In this document: positions 53,199-62,779 of the stretch, one piece after another
Position numbering within the stretch: position 1 is the first letter of the stretch
How the letters are laid out: the number at the start of each line of letters is the position of its first letter
Origin: Porphyromonadaceae bacterium W3.11
Lineage (GTDB): Bacteria; Bacteroidota; Bacteroidia; Bacteroidales; Porphyromonadaceae
Assembly: GCA_030434245.1 (NCBI GenBank)
Contig: JAUISX010000004.1
Location: 1-64,000 of the forward strand
Length of the DNA stretch: 64,000 bases
Direction: 5' to 3'
Translations under genes and position numbers: made by a program
Notes under the pieces: generated by a model
What the model was told of the DNA's origin: nothing
The model's input: the letters and a program-made list of their open reading frames with translations, nothing else
Databases searched by the model: none

Positions 53199-53807
53199 AT
53201 GATTGAATATATTCGTGGAATAGTGACTAGCCGCACACCAGCCTCTGCTGTGATAGAGGCTAATGGTGTGGGCTACTTACTCTCCATTTCACTTAATAGT
53301 TATAATCTCATTCGTGAGGGAGAGGAGGTTACGCTATTAGTGCATGAAGTGATTCGTGAAGATATGCACGAGCTTTATGGCTTTGCAGAAGAGAGTGAAA
53401 GGCGGCTATTCCGACTACTTATTACGGTGAAAGGGATAGGTCCAGCTAGTGGCAGACTGATGATATCGTCATTTCCACCCAAGGAGCTTTCTCGGATGAT
53501 TGCTGAGGGAGATGAATTGGGGCTCAAAAGTATCAAGGGGGTCGGAACACGTACAGCACAACAAATTATTGTAGAGCTCAAAAGCAAAGTGGAGAGCGAG
53601 ATGTCGGAATATCTTGTGGGCATTGACTCCAAAGAAACAGCCGCAGCATCTGCGGAGAAAAAAGAGATGGCGAGCGAAGCCGAGAAAGCATTTATCGCTC
53701 TGGGTTACACCCCTGCCGCTTCACGAAAAGTCATCACGAAACTGCTCAAGGAGTCGCCTACACTTTCGCTCAACGACTTAATTAGACAAGGACTACGTCT
53801 CCTATAA
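53199..53807 (+). CDS. ruvA: Holliday junction branch migration protein RuvA
   Basis: The 202-residue protein has the RuvA OB-fold start (MIEYIRGIVTSRTPASAVIEANGVGYLLSIS), HEVIREDMHELYGF, helix-hairpin-helix motifs (TVKGIGPASGRLMIS and IKGVGTRTAQQIIVELK) and the C-terminal UBA-like domain III (EKAFIALGYTPAASRKVI). It binds Holliday junctions for RuvB. Next to sprA/sov, as in P. gingivalis. Confidence 0.95.
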   Translation: MIEYIRGIVTSRTPASAVIEANGVGYLLSISLNSYNLIREGEEVTLLVHEVIREDMHELYGFAEESERRLFRLLITVKGIGPASGRLMISSFPPKELSRMIAEGDELGLKSIKGVGTRTAQQIIVELKSKVESEMSEYLVGIDSKETAAASAEKKEMASEAEKAFIALGYTPAASRKVITKLLKESPTLSLNDLIRQGLRLL

Positions 53808-53825
53808 ATCTAGCCAACACGATGT

Positions 53826-56800
53826 ATGCGGTGGCAACGAATATTACTCACCCTGCTTCTCATTGCTTTATCGATGACAGCAATGGCTCAACAGTGGAGC
53901 AGAGATTCGATTGCGTACCAGCCCAGTCGTGACTTATATCTCATATACCAGCGTGACTCTCTAGGGGCTTGGCAACTCCGGAATGTCTTAAAGGGGGATG
54001 AGTATCTGAGAGAGAGATTAGACACCCTCAATTGGTCTCGCTTCTACAGCTTGAATAAGCATAAAAGCCTTCAGCCTAAGGAAAGACCTACCCTCAAGCT
54101 CCAAGCCAATGGGTATCTAAGGCTGAACCTGAATAACACAACCATAACGGACGATAATCCAGCTATACCTGTAGGACTACGTCGGAGAAGCTTTGTGGAC
54201 TTTAAGCAATTGGCTAATATTCACCTACAAGGCTCATACGGCGAGCGGATCAAGCTCGACCTCTCATACAATACCGAGACGGCATTAGCCAGTCAGCGAC
54301 GTCGGTTAAGACTTCAGTTTGAAGGTGAGGAACATGATTTTATCCAACGTATTCAGGCTGGGAATGTCCGAATGGAGAGCAGAAATCCTCTTATTGACAC
54401 AGGTCAAGAGCTCTTTGGTATTCGTGGTGATTTTCTTCTAGGCCCCTTTTCTCTTCAAGTCGTAGCTAGCAGGCAGCATAGTGAAGAGAGAAGGATTGTC
54501 GTACAAGGGGGACGACAACTTCGTCAGGTGGAACGCAAATCATCGGACTACGATGTGGCTCAACACTTCTTCCTTTCAGAATTCTTTGCTCAGCAATATG
54601 ACTATGCCCTCAGAGCCATCCCACTCATTGAGAGCGAACTATACATCGACCGTATCGAGGTCTGGGTCAGCACTTCACGCGAGGGCTCTTTGCTTCCAAA
54701 TATTGAACCGATTGTCGCCTACACATCGGCGAGTCTGGTGGATAATACCCCTCCGAGTGAACAATCCTTTGGTACCAGCCCGACCCTACATATCCCTTCA
54801 GCACAACGATTGCCCGAAAGTGCTTATACCCTCAACCCCACGCTGGGCTTTATCTCACTCAATACCCCCCTGAGCGAAGGGCAAGTCTTAGCTGTCGCAT
54901 ATAGCTACACATATCAAGGCAAAAAGTATCAAGTCGGAGACTTTCAATCCAGTAATGGGGAAAGAAAGACGGCACTCATCAGTGGACAAGACCTATCTCC
55001 CAATTCTCCCCTCTGGGATTTGATGATGAAAAATGGCTACTCCTTACAGAGCGGGCAAAGACAACTAACAAGTGAGGATTTACAAGTAGCACTACTGCTG
55101 AGAGACCCATCCGCTGGGATTGAGAAAGCTATAGTCGAGAGGGGGGAGCAAGCTGGGAGAAGTTGGCTAGACCTTTTTGGCTGGGATCGCACCAATCGGA
55201 GCGGATCTACGAATGAGCCTGATGGACAATTTGACCTCATTGAGGGCGTCACATATTCTAGCAAAAGTAGCACGCTCTTCCTTCCTTTTAGACGACCCTT
55301 CGAGTCGGTTCCACAGGAAGCCAATAATGGAGCCTCATTTTACCCAGTTTACACTAGCCTATATGACCTCTCTCGACGAGAGGCCCAGCAATCGGCTGAG
55401 TTAGACCGCTTCGTTATTCGCAGCCAAGTCTCTGGAAGTTCCACCCAAATAGTCTCCCTAGATTCACGAGAATTAACCCCTGGCTCCGTAAGAGTAGAAA
55501 GTGGGGGACGAACCCTTACGGAAGGGAACGACTATACCATCAATTATGCCACGGGTTATCTAACACTCACTAGTGAAACAAATGAACGTGTAGAGATTAT
55601 CATTCAGGAGCATGAACGCAGCCGAAGGAAAGAAAAATCTCTCGTCGGGACAGAGCTTAATTGGTCTCCACTAGCAGGCCTGAATATAGGTACTTCATGG
55701 CTGACCTACTGGGAAGATAGCCATAGAGACAGGATACGCTGGGGAGAAGAAGCCCTTAAAAGTATGATGTGGGGAATTCATGCCAGTTATAAAAGTTCTG
55801 GCATGGCTCCTACTCGCTGGCTCAATGAGTGGTGGGGAATGGATCTCAAAGAGCCCTCAGCACTAGAAATACAGACCTCCTACGCTCAGCTCCACTCATC
55901 TTACAACCTACCCGATGAAAACGACCACATCATTATTGAGGACTTTGAACAAGGTAATCAATGGATAGACCTCACCTTTCCACTTAAGTGGCAATTAGGC
56001 TCCCTACCCTCACCCGAGCTTCGGGCTCAGATGGCTTGGTTCACGATCGATCCTCTACTTGTCGCAGACGGTGCTAAGTACCAACCAGATCACCTTAGAG
56101 CTGATAAGGAGCAGAGAAAGCATCCACTCGTGCGACAGGTCATGACTCAGGAGCTATTTCCCAAGCGGGATCAAAACCCTATACTCCCAAACAATCTTAT
56201 GCTCCTCAACCTTTCCTATTACCCAGAGGAGAGAGGGCCATACAATCTTGATGCTTCACTCATCACACCCGAAGGGAAAACGAATAATCCCGCCTCTCTA
56301 TGGGGAAGCATTATGACCACCCTACCCATCCGTGACTTAGAGAGTAGTCGCTACAGTTACATAGAAGTTTGGATGCTAGACCCCTACTCTGTAGGCTTGG
56401 ATAGCGAGGGGACACTACTCCTCGATTTGGGAAAAATAAAAGAAGAAATCATACCTGACGGAGGCTTATCCTACGAGGGGGCTCAGGAGAAAAGCCAGAC
56501 AGAATGGGGTAAAAGAGCAAGTCAGCCACCGCAGCTATACGGATTTGATGCGACTGGGAATATTCCTATGGAAGTCCAAGATGTAGGGCTAAACGGATTG
56601 AGTTCCAAAGAGGAGAAAGGACACCCTACGTACGCAAACTATCTAGAGCAGCTCACCAACATAACCAATATGGACCCATGGAAAGATCAGCCCTTTGGTA
56701 ATCCAGAACAGGATCCTGCTGGCGATGACTATCAATTCTTCCTTGGCGATAAATGGGATCAAATAAAGGCTCCAATCCTCGAAAGATACAAGTACATCAA

Positions 56801-59800
56801 TGGGACAGAAGGGAATGCACTGGATAATGTCATACAGGGTGTTAGGAGTGCCGCCACTTGGCAACCCGATACCGAAGACCTCAATAGAGATATGATACAA
56901 AGCCTTGAGGAGAGTTTCTTCCGCTACGAAGTCTCTATTTCTAAAGCAGGCTTAAGTAACGTGAACCCCAATATCGTGAGTGAGAAAATCTTACAAAATG
57001 GCGAACGGTGGGTCAAACTTCGTATTCCTCTCAAAGAGCCTACCACTATTCTAGGCAATAATCCATCGTTGCAGGATGTCCGCACCGTTAGGCTCTCGCT
57101 TACTAACTTTCATAAACGGATACACCTCCGTCTGGCTCAATTACGTATCATCTCTACCGCATGGAGTAGCTATGATGCAGCCATAGACCCATCTGACCGT
57201 CGAACTGCAGCACTACACGTCGGCTCTCTCAGTACAGAGGAGGATAGCGATCGACAACCTATACCGTACGTTTCTCCCCCTGGAATACATAGAGAGATTC
57301 GTCATCAAGCCATCTCTTTAGCTCGCGATGATGAGCAAGCTCTAGCACTTGAATTCTCAGAGATAGAGCCAGAGCAAGCCGTAGCCGTTTTTCAGGAGCA
57401 GTCATTGGATCTCCGCCACTATAAGCAATTACAGCTATTCACTCATCTACACTCTCCATTGTTAATTACAAAAGGGGAGGTGGAGCTATTCATTCGTATC
57501 GGTCAGGATTATACCGAAAACTACTATGAGTATGCCCTTCAACTCACCCCGACACCTATAAGTGATTACCAAGGCATGGGTGAGCACGAGCTACAACAAT
57601 TGATATGGTTACCTAATAACCAACTGAACATAACGCTCGAAGCACTAACACATCTCAAACAGGAAAGGGCACAAACTGGAGCGGACCCCTCAGTGCCATT
57701 TATACGAGCGATACTATCAAGCAATCAAGGAGAAAAGATGAGCATCAAAGGACATCCAACCTTAGGTAAAGTCTCAGCCATGTTGATTGGAGTCAGAAAT
57801 AGGTCAGATCACACCATCAGAGGAGAGGTCTGGATCAACGAACTCGCCCTAACAGGTGCTAGAGATCTCGGTGGAAAAGCATTTCAAGGCTCCATGAGAG
57901 CAAATTTAGCTGAGCTAGCCAGCCTTGAATTAGATGGACGATACCAATCTGCCGGATTTGGTGGCGTTACACAAGACCTTCGAAAAAGTGAATTAATGGA
58001 CCTAAAAGCCTTCAACATAAGGTCCAAACTAGAACTCGGACTACTGCTCCCCTCTTCATGGCAAGTGAATGCGCCTATTATATATGCTTATAATATCCAA
58101 CGAAGTAGTCCGCTCTATGACCCCTACAATAACGATCTCCGCTATCTCCCTTCGGATAATCATCGTGCTGGCAGGATGGAGATGCTACAAAGCTTCGAAA
58201 TCAAAGACCTCTATGCAGATCCCAAGAGAGATCAAAAACGTTTCTACCATATTAACAATTTCCATTTTACTTATCATCTACTAAATCGCAAAAGCTATTC
58301 ACCTGAATTGGAAGATGACATCAATAGGCACGCTCGTAGTGATCTAACCTATACCTTCGAGCCAAGACAGCAAAATTATTATCGTCTTTCTAGCCGATGG
58401 AATCGTCTGTACCATTACCAACGTTACACTGGCAGTAATGAGCAAACCACCCTCAACACATTATTAAGCCGGTGGGATTGGGAACGAGCCCTTAATATTC
58501 GCCAGCAGATCCTTCCAGGGCTTCAAGCTGTTATCCAAAGCAATACGATGGCTCTAATCGATGAGCCCTTTGAGCAAAATCACTTATATGACAAGAGTGC
58601 TGAGTTCAAACTATTCACTCAAAAAATTGGCAGAGATATACTCTCTCTAGGAAAAACCATGCACTACAACAACATGATAGAACTAGGGTATCGATTACCT
58701 CTCTTTCACAAACGTGGATGGCAAGGGCTACAAGGTACAGCCACTTGGCGAAGTAACTACAGATGGGATAGAGGCCGTCATATCACAGGCAGAGAAATAG
58801 GGAATCGAGCTGAGAATGCCACGTATCTGGACGTACTCCTTCGGTATGACTTCTCTAACCTATATCCAAAGGGGAAAGCACAATTCGTCAAGTCAATGGG
58901 CATCCATTATAGACAAACCACAGGCAGTGCCATACCCGGACTTTTACCAGAGGCAGGAAAAGCGCTTGGTTTTTCGATATACCAAAAGGAATTGGCCCCT
59001 TCTATTCTCTACTTTCTAGGATTAGATCATCACAATAAAGAACTCAGACGAGTTTACGACAGAGGATGGATTACCACTGATAAAAGTCAAATTCGCCCAC
59101 TAACCTACTTCAGTCGCGACGAGATTGACGCCACCCTTCACATGACGCCGATTAAAGGCCTTGAGATCGACCTACATTGGCTCACCTCTAATCATCGACA
59201 TCACGAGTTACGAGGTGACGTGAGCAGCCTCGAACTCCTTACCAACGGGTCTCAACGATTTTCCATCATAGCACACAAAGGCTCTAAGCAACTGGATGTT
59301 AATAACCTACAGGAATCATTCTTCCAAAAGTATGCTATAGGAGGTCGCTTCAAAGACGGACTCCCTTCTCTCCTTTCAACACTTCCAAATATGGAAATAG
59401 CCTACCACTTCACACACCTACATCCTTGGCTTACAGAGCAATTTACTCACCTTCAGATAAGACATCGATATGCATCTTATATCGATATTCCCAATTATCA
59501 CCTATCCGATGATGAGTCAATGCCATACATACCATCCATGACTATAACCGAAGACTTCAACCCGCTAATAGGACTCAGTATTGGGACAAAAAGTGGGATA
59601 AATATTGAAGAGCGATATATCCAAAGAAAGAGCTACACCCTACTCTCCACTTCTCAGCAGTTATTAGAGCAGTCAGATCACGAGGTAAGCTCTGCCATAA
59701 ATGTAGCCTTTAAGTTCAAACCTCTATTCCAAAGCACACTCAAATGGCTACATAGCTTTGAGCAACAGCTCTCTTTACAATTACATCATAGATACACCAA

Positions 59801-60020
59801 AAGTCTCCTACACACCGAGATACTTACGAATGGCTCTAGAAGTGCTACACAAGGTGTCCTAAATCATACACTACAGGTCTCTGCTGAATATGGGCTTTCG
59901 GAAGTGATTAGCTTAAGGGCTTTTTATGAACTCCAAAACCGACGCCCTCTCGTCAGCAATTATAGTTACCCATACCGCCGTACATCCTACGGCATCATCC
60001 TCAATCTGCAATTCCATTAA
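53826..60020 (+). CDS. sprA: Type IX secretion translocon SprA/Sov
   Basis: The 2064-residue outer-membrane protein has a signal peptide (MRWQRILLTLLLIALSMTAMAQ) and an early DSIAYQPSRDLYLIY strand. It shows SprA-type segments such as YLRLNLNNTTITDDNPAIPVG, LDLSYNTE, GNVRMESRNPLI, GFISLNTPLSEGQVLAVAYSYTYQGKKYQVG and a C-terminus ending in an aromatic-rich strand (SYGIILNLQFH). SprA forms the giant 36-strand pore of T9SS. The gene directly follows ruvA. It is clearly shorter than the roughly 2400-2500 residues I know for SprA and Sov. The S8 protease at 28.5 kb, with its sorting domain, is a likely substrate. Confidence 0.88.
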   Translation: MRWQRILLTLLLIALSMTAMAQQWSRDSIAYQPSRDLYLIYQRDSLGAWQLRNVLKGDEYLRERLDTLNWSRFYSLNKHKSLQPKERPTLKLQANGYLRLNLNNTTITDDNPAIPVGLRRRSFVDFKQLANIHLQGSYGERIKLDLSYNTETALASQRRRLRLQFEGEEHDFIQRIQAGNVRMESRNPLIDTGQELFGIRGDFLLGPFSLQVVASRQHSEERRIVVQGGRQLRQVERKSSDYDVAQHFFLSEFFAQQYDYALRAIPLIESELYIDRIEVWVSTSREGSLLPNIEPIVAYTSASLVDNTPPSEQSFGTSPTLHIPSAQRLPESAYTLNPTLGFISLNTPLSEGQVLAVAYSYTYQGKKYQVGDFQSSNGERKTALISGQDLSPNSPLWDLMMKNGYSLQSGQRQLTSEDLQVALLLRDPSAGIEKAIVERGEQAGRSWLDLFGWDRTNRSGSTNEPDGQFDLIEGVTYSSKSSTLFLPFRRPFESVPQEANNGASFYPVYTSLYDLSRREAQQSAELDRFVIRSQVSGSSTQIVSLDSRELTPGSVRVESGGRTLTEGNDYTINYATGYLTLTSETNERVEIIIQEHERSRRKEKSLVGTELNWSPLAGLNIGTSWLTYWEDSHRDRIRWGEEALKSMMWGIHASYKSSGMAPTRWLNEWWGMDLKEPSALEIQTSYAQLHSSYNLPDENDHIIIEDFEQGNQWIDLTFPLKWQLGSLPSPELRAQMAWFTIDPLLVADGAKYQPDHLRADKEQRKHPLVRQVMTQELFPKRDQNPILPNNLMLLNLSYYPEERGPYNLDASLITPEGKTNNPASLWGSIMTTLPIRDLESSRYSYIEVWMLDPYSVGLDSEGTLLLDLGKIKEEIIPDGGLSYEGAQEKSQTEWGKRASQPPQLYGFDATGNIPMEVQDVGLNGLSSKEEKGHPTYANYLEQLTNITNMDPWKDQPFGNPEQDPAGDDYQFFLGDKWDQIKAPILERYKYINGTEGNALDNVIQGVRSAATWQPDTEDLNRDMIQSLEESFFRYEVSISKAGLSNVNPNIVSEKILQNGERWVKLRIPLKEPTTILGNNPSLQDVRTVRLSLTNFHKRIHLRLAQLRIISTAWSSYDAAIDPSDRRTAALHVGSLSTEEDSDRQPIPYVSPPGIHREIRHQAISLARDDEQALALEFSEIEPEQAVAVFQEQSLDLRHYKQLQLFTHLHSPLLITKGEVELFIRIGQDYTENYYEYALQLTPTPISDYQGMGEHELQQLIWLPNNQLNITLEALTHLKQERAQTGADPSVPFIRAILSSNQGEKMSIKGHPTLGKVSAMLIGVRNRSDHTIRGEVWINELALTGARDLGGKAFQGSMRANLAELASLELDGRYQSAGFGGVTQDLRKSELMDLKAFNIRSKLELGLLLPSSWQVNAPIIYAYNIQRSSPLYDPYNNDLRYLPSDNHRAGRMEMLQSFEIKDLYADPKRDQKRFYHINNFHFTYHLLNRKSYSPELEDDINRHARSDLTYTFEPRQQNYYRLSSRWNRLYHYQRYTGSNEQTTLNTLLSRWDWERALNIRQQILPGLQAVIQSNTMALIDEPFEQNHLYDKSAEFKLFTQKIGRDILSLGKTMHYNNMIELGYRLPLFHKRGWQGLQGTATWRSNYRWDRGRHITGREIGNRAENATYLDVLLRYDFSNLYPKGKAQFVKSMGIHYRQTTGSAIPGLLPEAGKALGFSIYQKELAPSILYFLGLDHHNKELRRVYDRGWITTDKSQIRPLTYFSRDEIDATLHMTPIKGLEIDLHWLTSNHRHHELRGDVSSLELLTNGSQRFSIIAHKGSKQLDVNNLQESFFQKYAIGGRFKDGLPSLLSTLPNMEIAYHFTHLHPWLTEQFTHLQIRHRYASYIDIPNYHLSDDESMPYIPSMTITEDFNPLIGLSIGTKSGINIEERYIQRKSYTLLSTSQQLLEQSDHEVSSAINVAFKFKPLFQSTLKWLHSFEQQLSLQLHHRYTKSLLHTEILTNGSRSATQGVLNHTLQVSAEYGLSEVISLRAFYELQNRRPLVSNYSYPYRRTSYGIILNLQFH

Positions 60021-60363
60021 TATCCCTCACCGCACGAAAAAAAAGAGGTAACACATTGGAAAAAAGAGAGAAACAAAATCTAACTCATGTATAATTTGAA
60101 GAGTTAAAAACTGTCAAAATCTGTGATATATAAAGCAGAAACGTTTCTCATATGAAAAAGATATTTTTTATATGAGAAGAAAAACTCTTTCCTATAGGAA
60201 GAAATTTTGCTCATCACAGAGTGTGTCTTCTTCTGAACGGATCCGATACATTTCATCCCTGATATATACCTCTATGACATTGCCTTAAGACAGAGGCAAT
60301 CACAACTATTAGTATCAATGTCAGAAACTATTGTCACCCTCATCTATTTACAAAAATAATGAT
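60021..60363 (+). other. Non-coding gap after sprA with the second palindromic repeat
   Basis: There is no supported gene here. It holds repeat copy B at 60128-60213. I see no clear terminator just after the sprA stop at 60020; the sequence there is CCGCACGAAAAAAAAGAGG without a stem. Confidence 0.5.
60128..60213 (+). repeat. Dispersed palindromic repeat, copy B
   Basis: Gap-free alignment with 13192-13277 over 86 bp (about 79% by eye). The inverted repeat TTTCTCATATGAAAAA / TTTTTTATATGAGAA is conserved; most differences lie in the outer 25 bases. Copies are 47 kb apart and both lie in the same orientation in gaps before forward genes. Confidence 0.65.
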
Positions 60364-60371
60364 TATCTTTG
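60364..60371 (+). promoter_or_regulatory. -7 element for the B12 uptake operon
   Basis: TATCTTTG matches TAnnTTTG and lies just before the riboswitch, so the transcript (start near 60378) would begin with the aptamer. I could not find a -33 TTTG at ideal distance; TTG at 60331-60333 is too far. Confidence 0.55.
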
Positions 60372-60375
60372 CGGC

Positions 60376-60566
60376 TGTAATTTAGGTGATACGGATCAAT
60401 AATCTATTGATAGCCGTATTAAAAGGGAATCAGGTGTAAATCCTGAGCAATACCCGTTGCTGTAAGTCTCAAAAAGCACTTATTCGCACTCATATAGATC
60501 CACTGAGGGAATTTCTCCCTTGGGAAGGAAGCGAATAAGGAGACAAGCCAGAAAACCTGCCTAAAT
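60376..60566 (+). promoter_or_regulatory. Cobalamin riboswitch
   Basis: It contains all main marks of the aptamer: GATACGG paired with CCGTAT early on, AGGGAATCAGGTGTAAATCC, GAGCAATACCCGTTGCTGTAA, GGGAAGGAAGCG and the B12 box AGCCAGAAAACCTGCC at 60546-60561. Cobalamin binding would shut off the receptor genes that follow. The expression platform lies in 60567-60688. Confidence 0.93.
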
Positions 60567-60688
60567 ATTTTTTATAACCAGAGACGTCACTTTCGGGATT
60601 AAGAGTGCGGTAGGTTCGATAAAGATAGCATAATATCATTATGCGTTCTTTCTTCCCTTAATGACGCTCACAACCGTGCAAAAAATTG

Positions 60689-62779
60689 ATGATTGATACC
60701 TTATGTATTGGTCAAAAGAGAAGAGTTGGGTATTTGACACTCGCCCTTTTACTTCTTGCTTTTGGTAATACGCTACGCGTACAAGCTCAGTACAACAAGG
60801 AGGATTCAGTAAGATGGGACATGGCACTACCTAATGTAGAGGTAGTGGCAAAGCGTCCTTATGAAATCATTCCTCCACAAAGGCTAAATGGTCCAGAGCT
60901 AAAAAAACTAAGTAGTTTTTCCGTTGCTGATGCGATTCGTTATTTCTCGGGCGTACAGGTCAAAGACTACGGTGGCATAGGTGGTTTGAAGACCATCAAT
61001 GTCAGAAGTATGGGGAGCCATCATGTCGGAGTCTTTTACGACGGTGTACAACTAGGGAATGCACAAAATGGTCAGGTGGACCTAGGGAAGTTCTCATTAG
61101 ATAATATTGAGGAAATATCTCTATACAATGGGCAAAAGAGTGAGACACTGCAATCGGCAAAAGACTTTGCCTCCGCAAGTTCTGTCTACCTACGCTCAAG
61201 GACGCCATCTTTTAAGGGCGACAAGAGATATCATATTAGGGCTAGCTTTAAGACTGGTTCGTTTGACCTTATCAATCCAGCCATTTACTATGAGCAAAAG
61301 ATTAGCGACCACGTTTCGATGTCTGCTAGTGCCGAATTGGTAAAATCATCAGGTAAATATAAATTTCGATACAGACGGGTACACCCTGCCACTCATGAGG
61401 TGATGTATGATACCACAGCCATTCGTCAGAATGGAGATATTCTCTCACTCAGAGCAGAAGCAGGGTTATATGGAGACTTAAGACAAGGGAATTGGAAAGT
61501 AAAAGGATACTTTTACAACTCCAAACGTGGGATCCCTGGTGCTATCGTTAACAATGTCTTCAAACACGCACAGAGGCAATGGGATCGAAGCCTATTTGTG
61601 CAAGGCTCTTTGAACAAATCGATTGGAGATCGATATAGCTTTGAGGTAAACGCCAAGTGGGCTTACGACTATATGCATTATGTGAATCCTGATACTACTC
61701 TAATGCTCATTGACAATCAATTCAATCAAATTGAGTGGTATCTCTCAATGGCTAATAGGTACAAGATCAAAGAGTGGTGGAACGTATCTCTGGCCTCAGA
61801 TGTGATTTATAATACTCTCGAGTCAGATATGGATGGATTCGTCTATCCCAAACGTTTTACGTGGCTCACAGCTCTCTCTACTGCGATCGATACAAATAAG
61901 ATAAAATCTCAAGCAAGTCTTCTCTCCACATTTGTAAGAGAGAACATAGATAGAGGAAATGTACACGAGGATGATGAGGCCGAGTCAGCACCAGACAAGT
62001 TCGAGCTGACCCCTTCTCTATTTGTCACGTACAAGCCGTGGGAGGACTATGACTTTAACATAAGGGCATTTTATAAATACATCTTTAGGATGCCGACATT
62101 CAATGACCTATACTATACCGACATTGGCAATATTAAGCTTAAGCCAGAGTACACGCACCAGTATAATATTGGATTTCAATATGCCCAGAAGTATGATAAG
62201 GGGATTGTCCAAGGATGGGATGTACAGTCTGACTTTTACTTCAATAAGGTAACAGATAAGATCGTTGCGGTACCCAAAGGAAGTGGTCAGTATAGATGGA
62301 TGATGATGAACCTTGGCTATGTGGAGATTCTGGGGATGGACTTTGCGACTTCTGGTACGTTCAGACTAGGTAGTGAGTTAGCTCTCAATCTAAAACTAAC
62401 CTACACCTACCAGAACGCCCGGGACTTCACGAAGAGAGAGAACCCCTTCCTCCAAGAGACCACTTATGGAGGACAGATAGCTTATATTCCATGGCATAGT
62501 GGCTCGGTATTGGGAAGTCTGCTCTGGCGTGGCTGGCAGCTCAATTATAGCTTTATATACGTAGGTGAGCGGTATCATAGCTCTGCTAACATCAGAGAAG
62601 ATTATGAGCAGCCATGGTACACAAACGACTTGACATTAGTCAAAACGTTTAAATGGAAAGGAATAGACTACAGACTAGCTGCTGAAGTTAATAACTTTCT
62701 TAATCAAGACTATGAGGTCATTCTCAACTACCCAATGCCAAAGCGTAATTACAAGTTCAGCGTAACAATAGAAATATGA
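60689..62779 (+). CDS. btuB: BtuB-like TonB-dependent cobalamin receptor
   Basis: The 696-residue protein (ATG 60689; a TTG just before is in frame) has a signal peptide ending near VQAQ, a plug domain (about 55-170: VEVVAKRPYEIIPPQRLNG, GGLKTINVRSMGSHHVGVFYDGVQLG) and a beta-barrel ending in the TonB-dependent receptor C-terminus (YDRLAAEVNNFLNQDYEVILNYPMP-like run, last residue Ile after KFSVTIEI). No CarboxypepD domain is present, unlike SusC. Position below a cobalamin riboswitch points to vitamin B12 or other corrinoids. Stop overlaps the next ATG by 4 bases. Confidence 0.9.
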   Translation: MIDTLCIGQKRRVGYLTLALLLLAFGNTLRVQAQYNKEDSVRWDMALPNVEVVAKRPYEIIPPQRLNGPELKKLSSFSVADAIRYFSGVQVKDYGGIGGLKTINVRSMGSHHVGVFYDGVQLGNAQNGQVDLGKFSLDNIEEISLYNGQKSETLQSAKDFASASSVYLRSRTPSFKGDKRYHIRASFKTGSFDLINPAIYYEQKISDHVSMSASAELVKSSGKYKFRYRRVHPATHEVMYDTTAIRQNGDILSLRAEAGLYGDLRQGNWKVKGYFYNSKRGIPGAIVNNVFKHAQRQWDRSLFVQGSLNKSIGDRYSFEVNAKWAYDYMHYVNPDTTLMLIDNQFNQIEWYLSMANRYKIKEWWNVSLASDVIYNTLESDMDGFVYPKRFTWLTALSTAIDTNKIKSQASLLSTFVRENIDRGNVHEDDEAESAPDKFELTPSLFVTYKPWEDYDFNIRAFYKYIFRMPTFNDLYYTDIGNIKLKPEYTHQYNIGFQYAQKYDKGIVQGWDVQSDFYFNKVTDKIVAVPKGSGQYRWMMMNLGYVEILGMDFATSGTFRLGSELALNLKLTYTYQNARDFTKRENPFLQETTYGGQIAYIPWHSGSVLGSLLWRGWQLNYSFIYVGERYHSSANIREDYEQPWYTNDLTLVKTFKWKGIDYRLAAEVNNFLNQDYEVILNYPMPKRNYKFSVTIEI

